NCBI RefSeq assembly: GCF_006007885.1
Contig: NZ_VCRO01000004.1
Coordinates: 62,001-126,000, forward strand
Length of the DNA: 64,000 nt
Direction: 5' to 3'
From: Alteribacter natronophilus
GTDB taxonomy: Bacteria > Bacillota > Bacilli > Bacillales > Salisediminibacteriaceae
This document shows, one piece after another, positions 50,775 to 60,044 of the stretch (the stretch's first letter is position 1; each line of letters begins with the position of its first letter). The notes beneath the pieces are model-generated. The model was given only the letters and a program-made list of their open reading frames with translations. It did not search any database and was not told the origin of the DNA. The position numbers were made by a program, and so were the translations under genes.

Positions 50775-51263
50775 ATGAACAAAAAACTGCAGCGGCTTAT
50801 GAACCTCAAAGAAGCACTCAACAGACACGAGTCCTACGAGAACCCGGAAACAGAGTATACGAGTAAAGGTGAACCGGTCCTCTTTACCCGATTTGACCAC
50901 AGTCACGGCACGGCTTTGTTTGCGTTTACCGCCAATAAGGAATTCACTTTCCAGAAACATCAGATCGACCTTTCCATAACAAATGGAACCGTACGGATTC
51001 TGGCCATGAAAATGCCCGGGAAAAGTGAACTTGATTTCGGTTATGAAAGTTTTCTCCTGAAAAAAGCTGAACACATTGCCCGCGAAAACGGCGCCGGTAA
51101 AATAAAGTTTGTGATCGACGCAGGAAGCACAGCTGCCTTTAACAGACAGGTTGCTCTATTTAAGAAAAACCATTTTAATGTTTACGGCGGGAACGCCGAA
51201 AAGGTTCTTATCCCTGAACATTCCATCATGCATCTTACGGAAAAAGAAGCAGTGGGAGACTAA
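50775..51263 (+). CDS. GNAT-like hypothetical protein
   Basis: 162 residues. FLLKKAEHIARENGAGKIKFVI and ALFKKNHFNVYGGN resemble the acetyl-CoA-binding and C-terminal motifs of GNAT acetyltransferases, but the pantothenate loop is not clear. GGAGGG precedes the ATG. A terminator follows. Isolated gene. Confidence 0.55.
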   Translation: MNKKLQRLMNLKEALNRHESYENPETEYTSKGEPVLFTRFDHSHGTALFAFTANKEFTFQKHQIDLSITNGTVRILAMKMPGKSELDFGYESFLLKKAEHIARENGAGKIKFVIDAGSTAAFNRQVALFKKNHFNVYGGNAEKVLIPEHSIMHLTEKEAVGD

Positions 51264-51265
51264 AG

Positions 51266-51298
51266 AAACGCCCGGGAAACGATTCCCGGGCGTTTGTT
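51266..51298 (+). terminator. Terminator
   Basis: Perfect stem AAACGCCCGGGAA / TTCCCGGGCGTTT, short loop, then TG. Confidence 0.75.
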
Positions 51299-51338
51299 CT
51301 TTCCTTCTTCCGCCGATCCTAAAGCTGGAGAGGCAGTG

Positions 51339-51356
51339 TTGTTGCTACAGCAACAA
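51339..51356. promoter_or_regulatory. 18-bp palindrome before the pirin gene
   Basis: TTGTTGCT-AC-AGCAACAA, perfect except for its 2-base centre. It lies about 40 bases from the pirin start codon; probably a repressor operator. No regulator gene is adjacent. Confidence 0.6.
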
Positions 51357-51394
51357 TGTGCCGGTACACTTGTAATCAGAAGGAGTTGATCATT

Positions 51395-52258
51395 GTGTCA
51401 GACCTATATCAGAGACGTGTAACAGACCACTGGTACGTAAAGTATGAAGAAGCTGCGTTCCCTTTTATCCAGAAAGGGTGGGTGCTCCCTGCCGGCCAAT
51501 GGGAAAAGTTTGATCCGTTTATTCTCATGGCTGAGGACTGGTTCAAAAAAGGCGCGTTTTCCGATCACCCCCACCGCGGTTTTCAGACGCTTACCTACGT
51601 CATTGACGGCCGGGTGGAGCACATTGATAACGGCGGCGGCCACGGGATTCTTGAACCCGGCGACGTGCAGTATATGAATGCCGGCTGGTATGCCCGGCAC
51701 GCCGAGGAAGGGGTGGACGACGATATCGCCCACACACTGCAGCTGTGGATTAACCTGCCGGCCGAAAAAAGAAAATCCGAGACGATTTACCAGGATGTCC
51801 ACAGTGAAAATATGCCGGAAGTTACGTTTAAGGGCGGCCGCGCCCGGGTGATTGCCGGAGACACTGCCGGGAAGCGCGGACCGCTTGAGTCTGTTGTTCC
51901 CATTACAATGACCGAAGTTCACCTGGACGAGGGAGCCGAGTGGACGCTGCCGCTGCCGGCAGACCATAACGCTTTCCTGTACGTTCTCTCAGGGGACATG
52001 ACTTTTGGCGAGAACGAAGTCCGGCTTGCCAAACACGGAGCAGGAACCCTCAGTTTTCAGGAAGATGCTGTGGACGGGGAGGAAAGCGGACTCACCATCC
52101 GTGCTAACGCGCGCCGCTCGAAGGTGCTCGTCTACTCCGGAAAACCAATCCGGGAGGAAATCGTTCCGTACGGCCCGTTTGTCATGAACACCATGGAGGA
52201 AATCAGGGACGCCTACCGTGACTTCAATGCAGGTAAGTTCCCGGCGCCGCGGGCTTAA
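51395..52258 (+). CDS. Pirin-family cupin protein
   Basis: 287 residues from GTG 51395 with AAGGAG upstream. The cupin motif SDHPHRGFQTLTYVIDGRVEHIDNGGGHG carries His and Glu metal ligands of pirin; a second half begins near 175. Pirins in bacteria often have quercetinase or redox-sensing roles. Isolated, with terminator downstream. Confidence 0.85.
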   Translation: MSDLYQRRVTDHWYVKYEEAAFPFIQKGWVLPAGQWEKFDPFILMAEDWFKKGAFSDHPHRGFQTLTYVIDGRVEHIDNGGGHGILEPGDVQYMNAGWYARHAEEGVDDDIAHTLQLWINLPAEKRKSETIYQDVHSENMPEVTFKGGRARVIAGDTAGKRGPLESVVPITMTEVHLDEGAEWTLPLPADHNAFLYVLSGDMTFGENEVRLAKHGAGTLSFQEDAVDGEESGLTIRANARRSKVLVYSGKPIREEIVPYGPFVMNTMEEIRDAYRDFNAGKFPAPRA

Positions 52259-52282
52259 ATCAATACGCGACTTCCCAATTTC

Positions 52283-52335
52283 GGGGCTGGCCTGAAAGGT
52301 GTTAAAGCTTTCCTTTCCGGTCAGCCCCGTTTTTA
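52283..52335 (+). terminator. Terminator after pirin gene
   Basis: GGGGCTGGCC... pairing with ...GGTCAGCCCC, then GTTTTT. Confidence 0.7.
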
Positions 52336-52397
52336 CTCATAAATCCTCTCTCCGGTTTCATACTAAGCAGACCAGAATCGAAGAGGGGAGTGACGGT

Positions 52398-53510
52398 ATG
52401 GGGGAATATACGATTTTTTCGGCCTCAATCGGGAACGGTCATAACGAAGCGTCGGAAGCACTGAAGAATCAGTTTCTCGCCAACGGGGAGAAGGCGGCAG
52501 TGGTGGATACGTTTCACTCGATCCATCCCCTGCTTCACTCACTCTTTTTTCACGCTTACCTGTCCATGCTCCGTTATCAGCCCGGTATCTGGGGCGAGCT
52601 GTACAAGCAGTCCGAAACACGTGCCTATTACCGCTGCCTTGATCACTTTGCGACGCTCTTCTGCCGGAAACTGAACGCAATTATTACCGAACGGGGCACC
52701 GGTGCCATCATTTCTACTCATCCGTTTGTAAATGCTTTTCTTGCCCGGTTAAAAGACAGGGCGAAGCTGAACATTCCCTTTTATACGGTGATTACCGATC
52801 TTCATCTTCACCCGGGCCATGTGAGGCCGGAAATTGATGGATACTTTATTTATCCCACCCCGCATGAAAAATTTGCGGAAAAATACAGCGTTCCTGCAGA
52901 CCGTTTTTTTCCAACAGGCATCCCGATTAAAGCCATACCGGGAGGAAGTTCGAAGGAGGATATCAGGCGCAGCCTTGGCCTTGATCCTGAAATGAAAACG
53001 ATTCTGATTACCGGGGGCGGCATGGGCCTCTGCAATTACGGGGGTATCCTGACCGAGCTGGAAAAAATGGACACAGCGGTTCAGATCCTCTGCCTGACTG
53101 GAACGAACCCGAGAACAGCGGACGAGGTGTCCAGTGTGAAATCGAAGCGCCATACGATCAGGGTCATTCCGTTTACCAATCGTTTTATGGATTATCTGCG
53201 TGCCAGTGATGTGGTAATTACAAAAGCAGGGGGGCTCACGCTTTCGGAAGCCCTTGCGTGTGAAACACCGCTGATTATCTTTGACCCGGTTCCGGGGCAC
53301 GAATCGTGCAATGCGGAGATGCTTACAGAAGCGGGAGCGGCAGTAAAAGCAGAACAGGCCGCGCAGATTCCCAACATCCTGAACACGCTGCTCCATGATG
53401 GGGAAACCTACAATGCCATGGCGGCGAGCGCCAGCCGGTTAAAAAGACCGGACGCAGCTGGAGAAATTGTCCGGGTGATCTGCGGCCGGCAGAAGGAAAT
53501 ACTGCAGTAA
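52398..53510 (+). CDS. UgtP/MurG-like glycosyltransferase
   Basis: 370 residues from ATG 52398 (GAGGGGAG upstream). FSASIGNGHNEASEALK at the N-terminus is the MGDG-synthase-type acceptor domain; the GT28 donor domain has TGGGMGLCN, TKAGGLTLSEALACETPLIIFDPVPGHE. Resembles processive diacylglycerol glucosyltransferase UgtP or its relative YkoN. Makes glycolipids or transfers sugars at the inner membrane. Followed by a terminator. Confidence 0.85.
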   Translation: MGEYTIFSASIGNGHNEASEALKNQFLANGEKAAVVDTFHSIHPLLHSLFFHAYLSMLRYQPGIWGELYKQSETRAYYRCLDHFATLFCRKLNAIITERGTGAIISTHPFVNAFLARLKDRAKLNIPFYTVITDLHLHPGHVRPEIDGYFIYPTPHEKFAEKYSVPADRFFPTGIPIKAIPGGSSKEDIRRSLGLDPEMKTILITGGGMGLCNYGGILTELEKMDTAVQILCLTGTNPRTADEVSSVKSKRHTIRVIPFTNRFMDYLRASDVVITKAGGLTLSEALACETPLIIFDPVPGHESCNAEMLTEAGAAVKAEQAAQIPNILNTLLHDGETYNAMAASASRLKRPDAAGEIVRVICGRQKEILQ

Positions 53511-53556
53511 AAGGCTGATCGACCGATGTATGATGCAGACGGCGATCAGCCTTTTT
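53510..53556 (+). terminator. Terminator after glycosyltransferase
   Basis: AAAGGCTGATCG / CGATCAGCCTTT stem with T5. Confidence 0.8.
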
Positions 53557-53607
53557 GTCGGTCTTTAGCGTACTTTGGTCGTTCAATGGATTGACTGTTT
53601 GAAGCCG

Positions 53608-54090
53608 GATGGTATTAAAACTCGAGGGAGCAAGAGGAGATTTAATACGAAAAAGGCATAATCGTATTAAAACGTCCTGCAGCATGAGGAGTTATGATAT
53701 GAAAAAGGCATAATCGTATTAAAACTCGTGGGAGCAAGGGGAGATATGATACGAAGAAGGCGTAATCGTATTAAAACGCCCATCAGCAAGAGGAGTTTTG
53801 ATGCGAAAAAGACATAATCGTATTAAAACGCCCTTCAGGAAGAGCAGTTATGATACGAAAAAGGCGTAATCGTATTAAAACCTCCATTAGCAAGAGGAGA
53901 TATGATACGAAAGGGGCGTAATCGTATTAAAACTCGTGGCAGCAAGGGGAGTTATGATACGAAAAAGGCGTAATCATATTAATATAGCAGCAAGAGGAGT
54001 TATGATACGAAAAAGGCATAATCGAATTAAAACGTCCTGCAGCAACAGAAGTTTTGATTCGAAAAGCCCGAAATCATATTAAAACCCCTG
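53608..54090. repeat. 52-bp tandem array, eight full and two partial units
   Basis: The element AATCGTATTAAAAC (or a close variant) starts at 53660, 53712, 53764, 53816, 53868, 53920, 53972, 54020 and 54072, with partial unit at 53608. Spacing is 52 bp except once (48, a 4-bp loss near 53982). Each unit is AATCGTATTAAAAC, ~16 variable bases rich in GCAAGAGGAG, then TTATGATACGAAAAAGGC. CGTATTAAAAC and GTTATGATACG in each unit form an imperfect inverted repeat. No leader, no cas genes, and the middle part is repeated as well, so it is not a CRISPR. Confidence 0.9.
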
Positions 54091-54187
54091 CCGGTAAGGA
54101 CAGCCGGACCACCGCTGCAAGCGTCGGCCTGCAGCGGAGCCTGAAAACGGCACATTAATTAATCAGTCCACTCACCCGTGCCCCCCT

Positions 54188-55294
54188 CTACGACATCGGC
54201 ACCTGTTTAATAATCTTCCCGTCAATCCGGTCAAAAATCTCATCGAGGGACGGTCCGGTAATCGTGAGACCATGGTTTTTCAGGCCGATCACGGCTCTGG
54301 CGGGATCTTCGGACTTCCGGATCAGCTCGGCCACATTTTCCGCAAGCTCGTACGTGCCGCACGGGTAGTTGATTTCCGTTGCCTCAATGCCGTCCATCCA
54401 GGCATGAATATGAACGATGGCGCCCACTTCTGGGTGTTCCCGGTAAATCATCCAGTGCTCGATCGCGTCAACACTCGCTCTTTTCGGCTGCACACCCTCG
54501 GGGATACTCACTTCAATCTGGTTGTTCTCTTCGTCGTACCCTTTGATGAAAAGCATGTCCCTTCCGATTTCCTTCATATCCGCCTTGTTGATACCGCTGG
54601 CGCTCATCCAGAAGTGCTGCTCGTCCTGGCGGGCACTGAGGTTGCCGTAGCTCAGTCCGCCGATGCCATACAGCTTTTTCAGATGGCGCATATCCTTGTC
54701 GCTCAGGTAGTTTTCAAGCGGAAAAGGAGCGGGAAGGAGATCGAGTTCATCAAGACGCTTGCCGGACTCCCTGAGCTGGGAGGTGACGTCACAGCCTTCC
54801 CACAGTTCGGAGGCAAGGTCTTCGTCAAAGTGGTTATTAATGACAAGCCTGGCCATGGCGAGCGGCTCCAGCCGGCCGAACACTTTCTCAAAGAAATGAG
54901 CATCTTTATCTCCACCTGCTGTACGACGATGAGTGAGCGTATAACATCCCTGCTCGGGGGTCATGAATGTGACCTTCATCTCGTCACCCTGATGATTGAT
55001 ATAGATCAGGTGATTGGAAAGAGAGCGGATGAGCAGTGGATAAACCTCTGTAAAAATATCAAACGGCTGGCCGCGGGTCTCCAGGATAGAGACGACAAAC
55101 GTGGCCTGGGATTTACGGCGGAACGGGCGGACACGGTCTTTACTTATCAGGTTGAAAACGAGCTGGAGCGAATCGCATTTGGTATCGTCTTCTTCATGCT
55201 CAAACCCCCGTCTGCTGAATTCGTTTTTCAGGCCGGAACAGAACCATGACAATGTGTCTGTTGCCGGGGTTCCTTGAATATGAAAGTTCTTCAT
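54188..55294 (-). CDS. Class II aldolase/adducin-domain protein with N-terminal extension
   Basis: 368 residues. Residues ~185-360 are a class II aldolase domain: NLSARQ, GINKADM, HIHAWMDG with paired metal-binding His, and LKNHGLTITG with the third His. The preceding ~170 residues match nothing I recognise (MKNFHIQGTPATDTLSWFCSGL...) and are absent from common family members. The ATG follows AGGAGG located inside the stop-proximal end of the dehydrogenase gene (5-bp gap). Substrate unknown; probably acts on the product of the neighbouring dehydrogenase. Confidence 0.8.
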   Translation of the reverse strand: MKNFHIQGTPATDTLSWFCSGLKNEFSRRGFEHEEDDTKCDSLQLVFNLISKDRVRPFRRKSQATFVVSILETRGQPFDIFTEVYPLLIRSLSNHLIYINHQGDEMKVTFMTPEQGCYTLTHRRTAGGDKDAHFFEKVFGRLEPLAMARLVINNHFDEDLASELWEGCDVTSQLRESGKRLDELDLLPAPFPLENYLSDKDMRHLKKLYGIGGLSYGNLSARQDEQHFWMSASGINKADMKEIGRDMLFIKGYDEENNQIEVSIPEGVQPKRASVDAIEHWMIYREHPEVGAIVHIHAWMDGIEATEINYPCGTYELAENVAELIRKSEDPARAVIGLKNHGLTITGPSLDEIFDRIDGKIIKQVPMS

Positions 55295-55299
55295 GCGGA

Positions 55300-56547
55300 T
55301 CAGCCTCCTGTAGTGGTTTTGTTATGATCAAACACAACTTTCAGTACGTTCTTTGACTTTTTGCTCAATACGGTCTGAAATGCCTGGCGGTACTCGTGAA
55401 GCGGATATTGATGCGTAATCAGCGGCGAAAGATCGACTCGTCCTTCCTTCATAAGATCCACCGCAATTCGGAGTGTGTCCTGCTCTTCGCCCTTGTACAT
55501 GTTTGTACTGTAGGCAAAGCATCCTTTGACGGCGAGTTCATTAAGCCACACTGTTGTCCAGTCAATGGAGTCAATGATGCCGGCAAGGCCCACCAGAACG
55601 ACAGTCCCACGGCTGCGGGTAAACCGGAGGGAATCCTGTACACTCTGTTTTTTCCCCACACATTCATAAACAAGGTGAGCCCCTCCCTGCACAACGGATG
55701 GGCCGATCACGGGCTTCAGCTGCTCCGCCCCGAAGATCTCAGCTGTTTCCTTTACGTATGTCTCGCCTCTGGAAAGATAGACCACTTGGTCCGCACCGAA
55801 TTTTTCTGCCAGCTCGCCCTGGAATTTGTGCTTGGCCAGCACAGTAATCCGGCAGTCGTAGTCGAGGGCGCGAAGAGCAGCCACAACAGACAGGCCAATC
55901 ATCCCGCTTCCAATGACGAGAACGTGATCACCCGGTGACGGCGGATTACGAAGCACCGCGTGCAGTGCGCAGCTGAACGGTTCAATAAGGACGCCGTTCA
56001 GATCATCCACCTCTTCCGGAAGCGGAATGACCTGCGTCTTATGGGAAACGAGGTACGGCCCCCAGCTGCCCCCGGTGTCCCGGCAGGCACCGATTAACAG
56101 GCCGGCACCCACATCGCCTTTGGTTTTGCTGTAGCACAGGCTCTCGTTTCCGTTTTCGCACGCTTCGCATTTCGGAGAGATGCCCCTGCTTTCACAGGAG
56201 AGGACCGGATTGATGACAACGCGCTGGCCCGTCTCCACGTGCTCCACATTTTTACCGGTTTCAGTTACGACACCGACTGCCTCGTGCCCAACCGTAAACG
56301 GAAACGAGGCAAAAGGAGATGTAGCCGGACTGTCGTGAAGAAATATAAGGTTCATATCGCTTCCGCAGATTCCGCCGTACCTGACCTTGATCTTCACCCA
56401 GTCGTCGTTTGGCAGTTCAGGCTCCGGTGCCTGCTGCCATTTCAGACACGATAGTTTCGGGTGCCAGAAAACGGACGGCATCCATCTGCCTGCCAGTTTC
56501 GTAATGACATAATTGGAAAGTTTGAAATCGAACTGCAAAACTTTCAT
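55300..56547 (-). CDS. Zinc-dependent medium-chain dehydrogenase
   Basis: 415 residues. CGSDMNLIF and FTVGHEAVGVV carry catalytic zinc ligands, CESRGISPKCEACENGNESLC is an enlarged structural-zinc loop, and VLVIGSGMIGLSVVAALRAL is the NAD-binding fold. Longer than usual (~350) due to an N-terminal extension of about 40 residues (MKVLQFDFKLSNYVITKLAGRW). The first gene of a two-gene unit with the class II aldolase. Substrate unknown. Confidence 0.85.
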   Translation of the reverse strand: MKVLQFDFKLSNYVITKLAGRWMPSVFWHPKLSCLKWQQAPEPELPNDDWVKIKVRYGGICGSDMNLIFLHDSPATSPFASFPFTVGHEAVGVVTETGKNVEHVETGQRVVINPVLSCESRGISPKCEACENGNESLCYSKTKGDVGAGLLIGACRDTGGSWGPYLVSHKTQVIPLPEEVDDLNGVLIEPFSCALHAVLRNPPSPGDHVLVIGSGMIGLSVVAALRALDYDCRITVLAKHKFQGELAEKFGADQVVYLSRGETYVKETAEIFGAEQLKPVIGPSVVQGGAHLVYECVGKKQSVQDSLRFTRSRGTVVLVGLAGIIDSIDWTTVWLNELAVKGCFAYSTNMYKGEEQDTLRIAVDLMKEGRVDLSPLITHQYPLHEYRQAFQTVLSKKSKNVLKVVFDHNKTTTGG

Positions 56548-56734
56548 CAGGATTCACCTCTTATAGTTCTGCTTATTAGAATGCTGGAAAAACCGGTAAT
56601 TTATTCTTCTATTATGAGGGTATTCGGGTTACGATATCAAACAGAAGATTCAGAACATTGCCAGGACGGGGTTTATCAAAGTATACTCGGAATTTGAAAG
56701 GGAAATGATGGGGGAAAGATCAGGGGGAGATTGT

Positions 56735-57592
56735 ATGTACATCGTGATTGTGAACGAGAAGGCAGGGAACGGAAAAGCTGCCGGGAAGTGGAGAAGGATT
56801 GAAGAGGAGCTGCAGAAAGAAGGCGTGCCCTACCGTGCCACTTCGGCTTTTCCGGTAAATAAGGATCTTTTTAAGAGGGGGGACATCTCGGGGATCGTCG
56901 TGATCGGCGGGGACGGCACGTGTCATGAAGTGATCAATCTGCCGGAGACAGATGATATCCCCCTCGCCATCGTTCCGGCAGGTTCGGGAAACGATTTTGC
57001 CCGCTCAATCGGAGCAGACAGCAGTGCTGCCGAAGTGGTCGGGAGGCTTAAAAACAGGGATATACGCATGACCGATGTCCTTCAGGTAGATGGAAGACGA
57101 TGCATGACCGTCTGCGGAATCGGTTTCGACGGCACGGTGGCGTCCCTGACGAACAAATTCCGGCTTAAAAAGTATCTCGGCCGTCTTTCCTATGTAATCA
57201 ACGTCCTGCGGGCGCTTGGATCCTACGTGCCGGAAGACGTAACGGTAACGGTGGACGGAGAAGCCAATACATACAGCGGAGTCTGGCTCGTTGCTGCAGC
57301 CAACTTCCCATTTTACGGAGGTGGCATGAAAATCTGTCCGGAAGCCGACGCCCAGGATGATCAAATTGACATCTGCCTCGTCCACGGCATGAACAAGCCC
57401 CGACTGCTAAAGCTGTTTCCGCGGGTCTTCAGCGGAAGTCATATCGGGGCAGAAGGGGTCATAACCGTCAGGGGGAGGGATATAAAAGTGGAAAGCACGG
57501 CCCCTCTCGTAATCCATGGAGACGGGGAAATCCTCGGTACTACCCCGGTGAATGTGACTGTCTCTAAAAAGAAAATCCCGCTGATCTACTGA
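56735..57592 (+). CDS. DagK-type diacylglycerol/lipid kinase
   Basis: 285 residues. GGDGTCHEVINLP with the ATP-binding GGDGT, VPAGSGNDFARSIG and YGGGMKICPEADAQDD are diagnostic of the DAGK_cat/YegS family. ATG 56735 follows AGGGGGAG. Phosphorylates diacylglycerol or a related lipid at the membrane. Ends at the hairpin shared with the small gene at 57596. Confidence 0.9.
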   Translation: MYIVIVNEKAGNGKAAGKWRRIEEELQKEGVPYRATSAFPVNKDLFKRGDISGIVVIGGDGTCHEVINLPETDDIPLAIVPAGSGNDFARSIGADSSAAEVVGRLKNRDIRMTDVLQVDGRRCMTVCGIGFDGTVASLTNKFRLKKYLGRLSYVINVLRALGSYVPEDVTVTVDGEANTYSGVWLVAAANFPFYGGGMKICPEADAQDDQIDICLVHGMNKPRLLKLFPRVFSGSHIGAEGVITVRGRDIKVESTAPLVIHGDGEILGTTPVNVTVSKKKIPLIY

Positions 57593-57603
57593 GGATCAGC
57601 GGG
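57577..57603. terminator. Hairpin between convergent genes
   Basis: CCCGCTGATC / GATCAGCGGG perfect 10-bp stem. The T-run is on the minus-strand side, supporting transcription of the small gene at 57596-57715. Confidence 0.7.
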
Positions 57604-57715
57604 TACCGGCTTTTCTGCCGCGGATTACTCGTTCCAGCACGTCCCTGTATTCATGGAGAAAACAGGCGGAGAAGAACTCGAACAGCTTCTGTTTCCATTT
57701 TTTTTCGACAGGCAT
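57596..57715 (-). CDS. Small basic protein (39 aa)
   Basis: Minus-strand frame MPVEKKWKQKLFEFFSACFLH..., 39 residues, basic and amphipathic. AAAGGAG stands 12 nt before the ATG, and a strong hairpin with minus-strand T-run follows its stop. No relatives recognised. Confidence 0.45.
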   Translation of the reverse strand: MPVEKKWKQKLFEFFSACFLHEYRDVLERVIRGRKAGTR

Positions 57716-57808
57716 TCTAATGGCACGCTCCTTTGCAAACCTGATGTACCTGTTACTATGGTCTGTGAGAAGCTGATTTATTCGAGTAAATAAGAGGAGA
57801 ATGCAGTA

Positions 57809-58546
57809 ATGAAAATGTTTACAGAAAATATGGACCCCTACAGAAATCCTGTCCGCTACGATGAAGACTACGGCTCCTACACTCGCGATAGGGCTCTTCT
57901 TTTTGAGTGGGCAGAAAAGCAGGGAGGACCGGTAGTCGATCTTGCATGCGGTACCGGCCGCACAGCAATCCCTCTGGCAGAGAAAGGATTTACGGTAACC
58001 GGCATCGATCTCAACGAAGGAATGCTCGAACGGGCCCGCCAAAAGACAGCGGAGCAGAATCTTCCTGTCACCTGGTCACGCCAGGACTGCACCGACTTTA
58101 CAGTGCCCTCACCGAGTCCGTTTATCTATATGACCGGCAATTCATTTCAGCATTTTCTCACGAACGAGTCCCAGGAACAGCTGCTCCAGTCTGTCCGCCG
58201 CGCACTCACTCCGGGCGGCGTGTTCATCTTCGGTACCCGATTTCCACTGCACGAAGATACCGGACCCGAAGAGATTTCGCAGTACGCAGACGAAGAGGGG
58301 GGACGCATCAGGCTCGAGGAGAAGTACGATCCCATCACACAGCTGCTGGAAAGTCTCACTGTACGTACTGCAGAGGACGGCACTGTCACCAGACAGCGCA
58401 TTACGCTCCGCTACACGTATCCCCAGGAGATGGAACGCCTCCTTGGCACCTGCGGATTCACTGTCCTTCATCGCTACGGCACTTGGGAAAAGGACCCGCT
58501 TGAAGCGGGAAGCTGGGAAATGATTTATGTTTGCAGGAACGCATGA
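57809..58546 (+). CDS. SAM-dependent class I methyltransferase
   Basis: 245 residues. GGPVVDLACGTGRTAIPLAEKGFTVTGIDL is motif I; SRQDCTDFTVP, FIYMTGNSFQHFL and LTPGGVFIFGT continue the Rossmann methyltransferase fold. AGGAG precedes the ATG. Substrate unknown. Terminator follows at 58552. Confidence 0.88.
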   Translation: MKMFTENMDPYRNPVRYDEDYGSYTRDRALLFEWAEKQGGPVVDLACGTGRTAIPLAEKGFTVTGIDLNEGMLERARQKTAEQNLPVTWSRQDCTDFTVPSPSPFIYMTGNSFQHFLTNESQEQLLQSVRRALTPGGVFIFGTRFPLHEDTGPEEISQYADEEGGRIRLEEKYDPITQLLESLTVRTAEDGTVTRQRITLRYTYPQEMERLLGTCGFTVLHRYGTWEKDPLEAGSWEMIYVCRNA

Positions 58547-58551
58547 AAGTG

Positions 58552-58580
58552 GCACCGCCCCGGGTGGGACGGTGCTTTTT
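58552..58580 (+). terminator. Terminator after methyltransferase
   Basis: GCACCGCCC / GGGACGGTGC stem with T5. Confidence 0.8.
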
Positions 58581-58583
58581 AGA

Positions 58584-60044
58584 TTAATGTTTTTCAAGAT
58601 TGTCCATAAAAAAATCAAGCCTTTTTGTAAATTCCCCGCTATTATAGTCTACTCTGTCAGCATGCTTATGAGTAAAATAATATTCTCCGAACCTCTCGAC
58701 AATGCGGAAGTAGCCATCAATGAACTCCTCATGTGAGGAACCCGTGGATCCTGCATAGGAAAAAATGTACGGATCGCTGCCTCCAAGGTTTTCTTTAAAA
58801 TCCAAATCGATCCCAAATGAGCTGTGAAAGATTTCACGGGCATTATCCAGGTCAAAACTGTCGTCCAGTTTACCGAATACATAGTAGCTGTTTTCTGATA
58901 TTTCAGGATCGCTGAACCGGTAGAAATTGAAGTGTTCTCCCTGTATTTCCTCCACCTCGGTATTAGACGGGAGGTATGAGCTTAAATGCCATTCAGGAAA
59001 TTCCATGAGAGACATTTCAACCACTTCATATTGACCGGTAAAGTGGGCTAAAATTGTATCTTTACTTTCTGGTCTCATTATTTCCGGATGCAATTCGCCT
59101 TCAGAGCCGTATACAGGGCGATTTTTAGTTATACTCATTTCAGACAGAGCAACCCAGGAAAGGCGGTCATCGTTTTTCTCTTCTATCTGAGATTCAGCAG
59201 TCAAAATGATCGGCTGACCAAAGAAGTCGAAAATGAAAAGTTCATACAGGCGGCCGTTCTCTTCATTTACAAACGCATATAGTTCCACCTCATTTATATC
59301 AAACTGGTTACTGTTACTGATGTATTCCTTCCCCGGTAAGCTGCTTACAAAGCTTTTCACCTCACCGATGTTTATGGTGCTTCCAGCTGTATAGTCCCAA
59401 TTATTCAATATCTGCTGGACTTCCACGTCTACTTCGTCAAAACGGTCTTCAGGGAGGAAAGTGAAAGTCATTTTATCTGTACCGGATCCTTTGAATTCGG
59501 AACGGTAAACTCCATCATCATAATCCTCTCTCACTGACCAGTTACGGGGAAGTCTGACTGAGTAATGATCGTTACGTATGTTGAAGTACTCGAATTGGTG
59601 AACGTTGTAATTTATCATTTCATGGTTAAGGATATGCCGAAGGACACGATCATCCTTGCCAAGCTGGGGAAGATCATCAGGAGTTAGTGATTCTGAATTC
59701 CAGGGTTCGTCAGTTATTACAGCAGCATCCTCAACAATATCGTTGTCGTGATTGTCCTGATTGTACTCCGTCGATTGAAAGTCTGTCTGCCCATCAGTGA
59801 GGGTAGTGTGAAGAATGAGTATCGCTCCAACCCCCGCAGCCACTACCGTCGCCAGTCCTCCGAAAATTCCGTGCTTCCAGCGCGTGCGCCGCTTTTCTTT
59901 TTCCCTTGCATTGTGATTTTCCCCTAACCCCCGCGTGAATGCCTGGAGACTTGCTTCCTTTGTTTTTTCCGGGGCTTTTACCTGCTTTGTCTGCTTTTTC
60001 GTGAGCGATCGCAGCATGTCTTCTTCATGGTTATTTTTCCTCAT
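58584..60044 (-). CDS. Membrane-anchored partner of the ECF sigma factor
   Basis: 486 residues. A short cytoplasmic region (~55 residues, highly charged), one transmembrane helix (~56-82) and a large extracytoplasmic domain with no enzyme motif. It overlaps the sigma gene by 14 bases, typical of a cognate anti-sigma factor; the cytoplasmic part is short and lacks a zinc HxxxCxxC motif. Function as anti-sigma is inferred from gene position. Confidence 0.7.
   Translation of the reverse strand: MRKNNHEEDMLRSLTKKQTKQVKAPEKTKEASLQAFTRGLGENHNAREKEKRRTRWKHGIFGGLATVVAAGVGAILILHTTLTDGQTDFQSTEYNQDNHDNDIVEDAAVITDEPWNSESLTPDDLPQLGKDDRVLRHILNHEMINYNVHQFEYFNIRNDHYSVRLPRNWSVREDYDDGVYRSEFKGSGTDKMTFTFLPEDRFDEVDVEVQQILNNWDYTAGSTINIGEVKSFVSSLPGKEYISNSNQFDINEVELYAFVNEENGRLYELFIFDFFGQPIILTAESQIEEKNDDRLSWVALSEMSITKNRPVYGSEGELHPEIMRPESKDTILAHFTGQYEVVEMSLMEFPEWHLSSYLPSNTEVEEIQGEHFNFYRFSDPEISENSYYVFGKLDDSFDLDNAREIFHSSFGIDLDFKENLGGSDPYIFSYAGSTGSSHEEFIDGYFRIVERFGEYYFTHKHADRVDYNSGEFTKRLDFFMDNLEKH

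Noticed and set aside
53608..54090. CRISPR array
   Set aside because: The 52-bp units are contiguous and the variable middle part is itself repeated with drift; there are no unique spacers, leader or cas genes.
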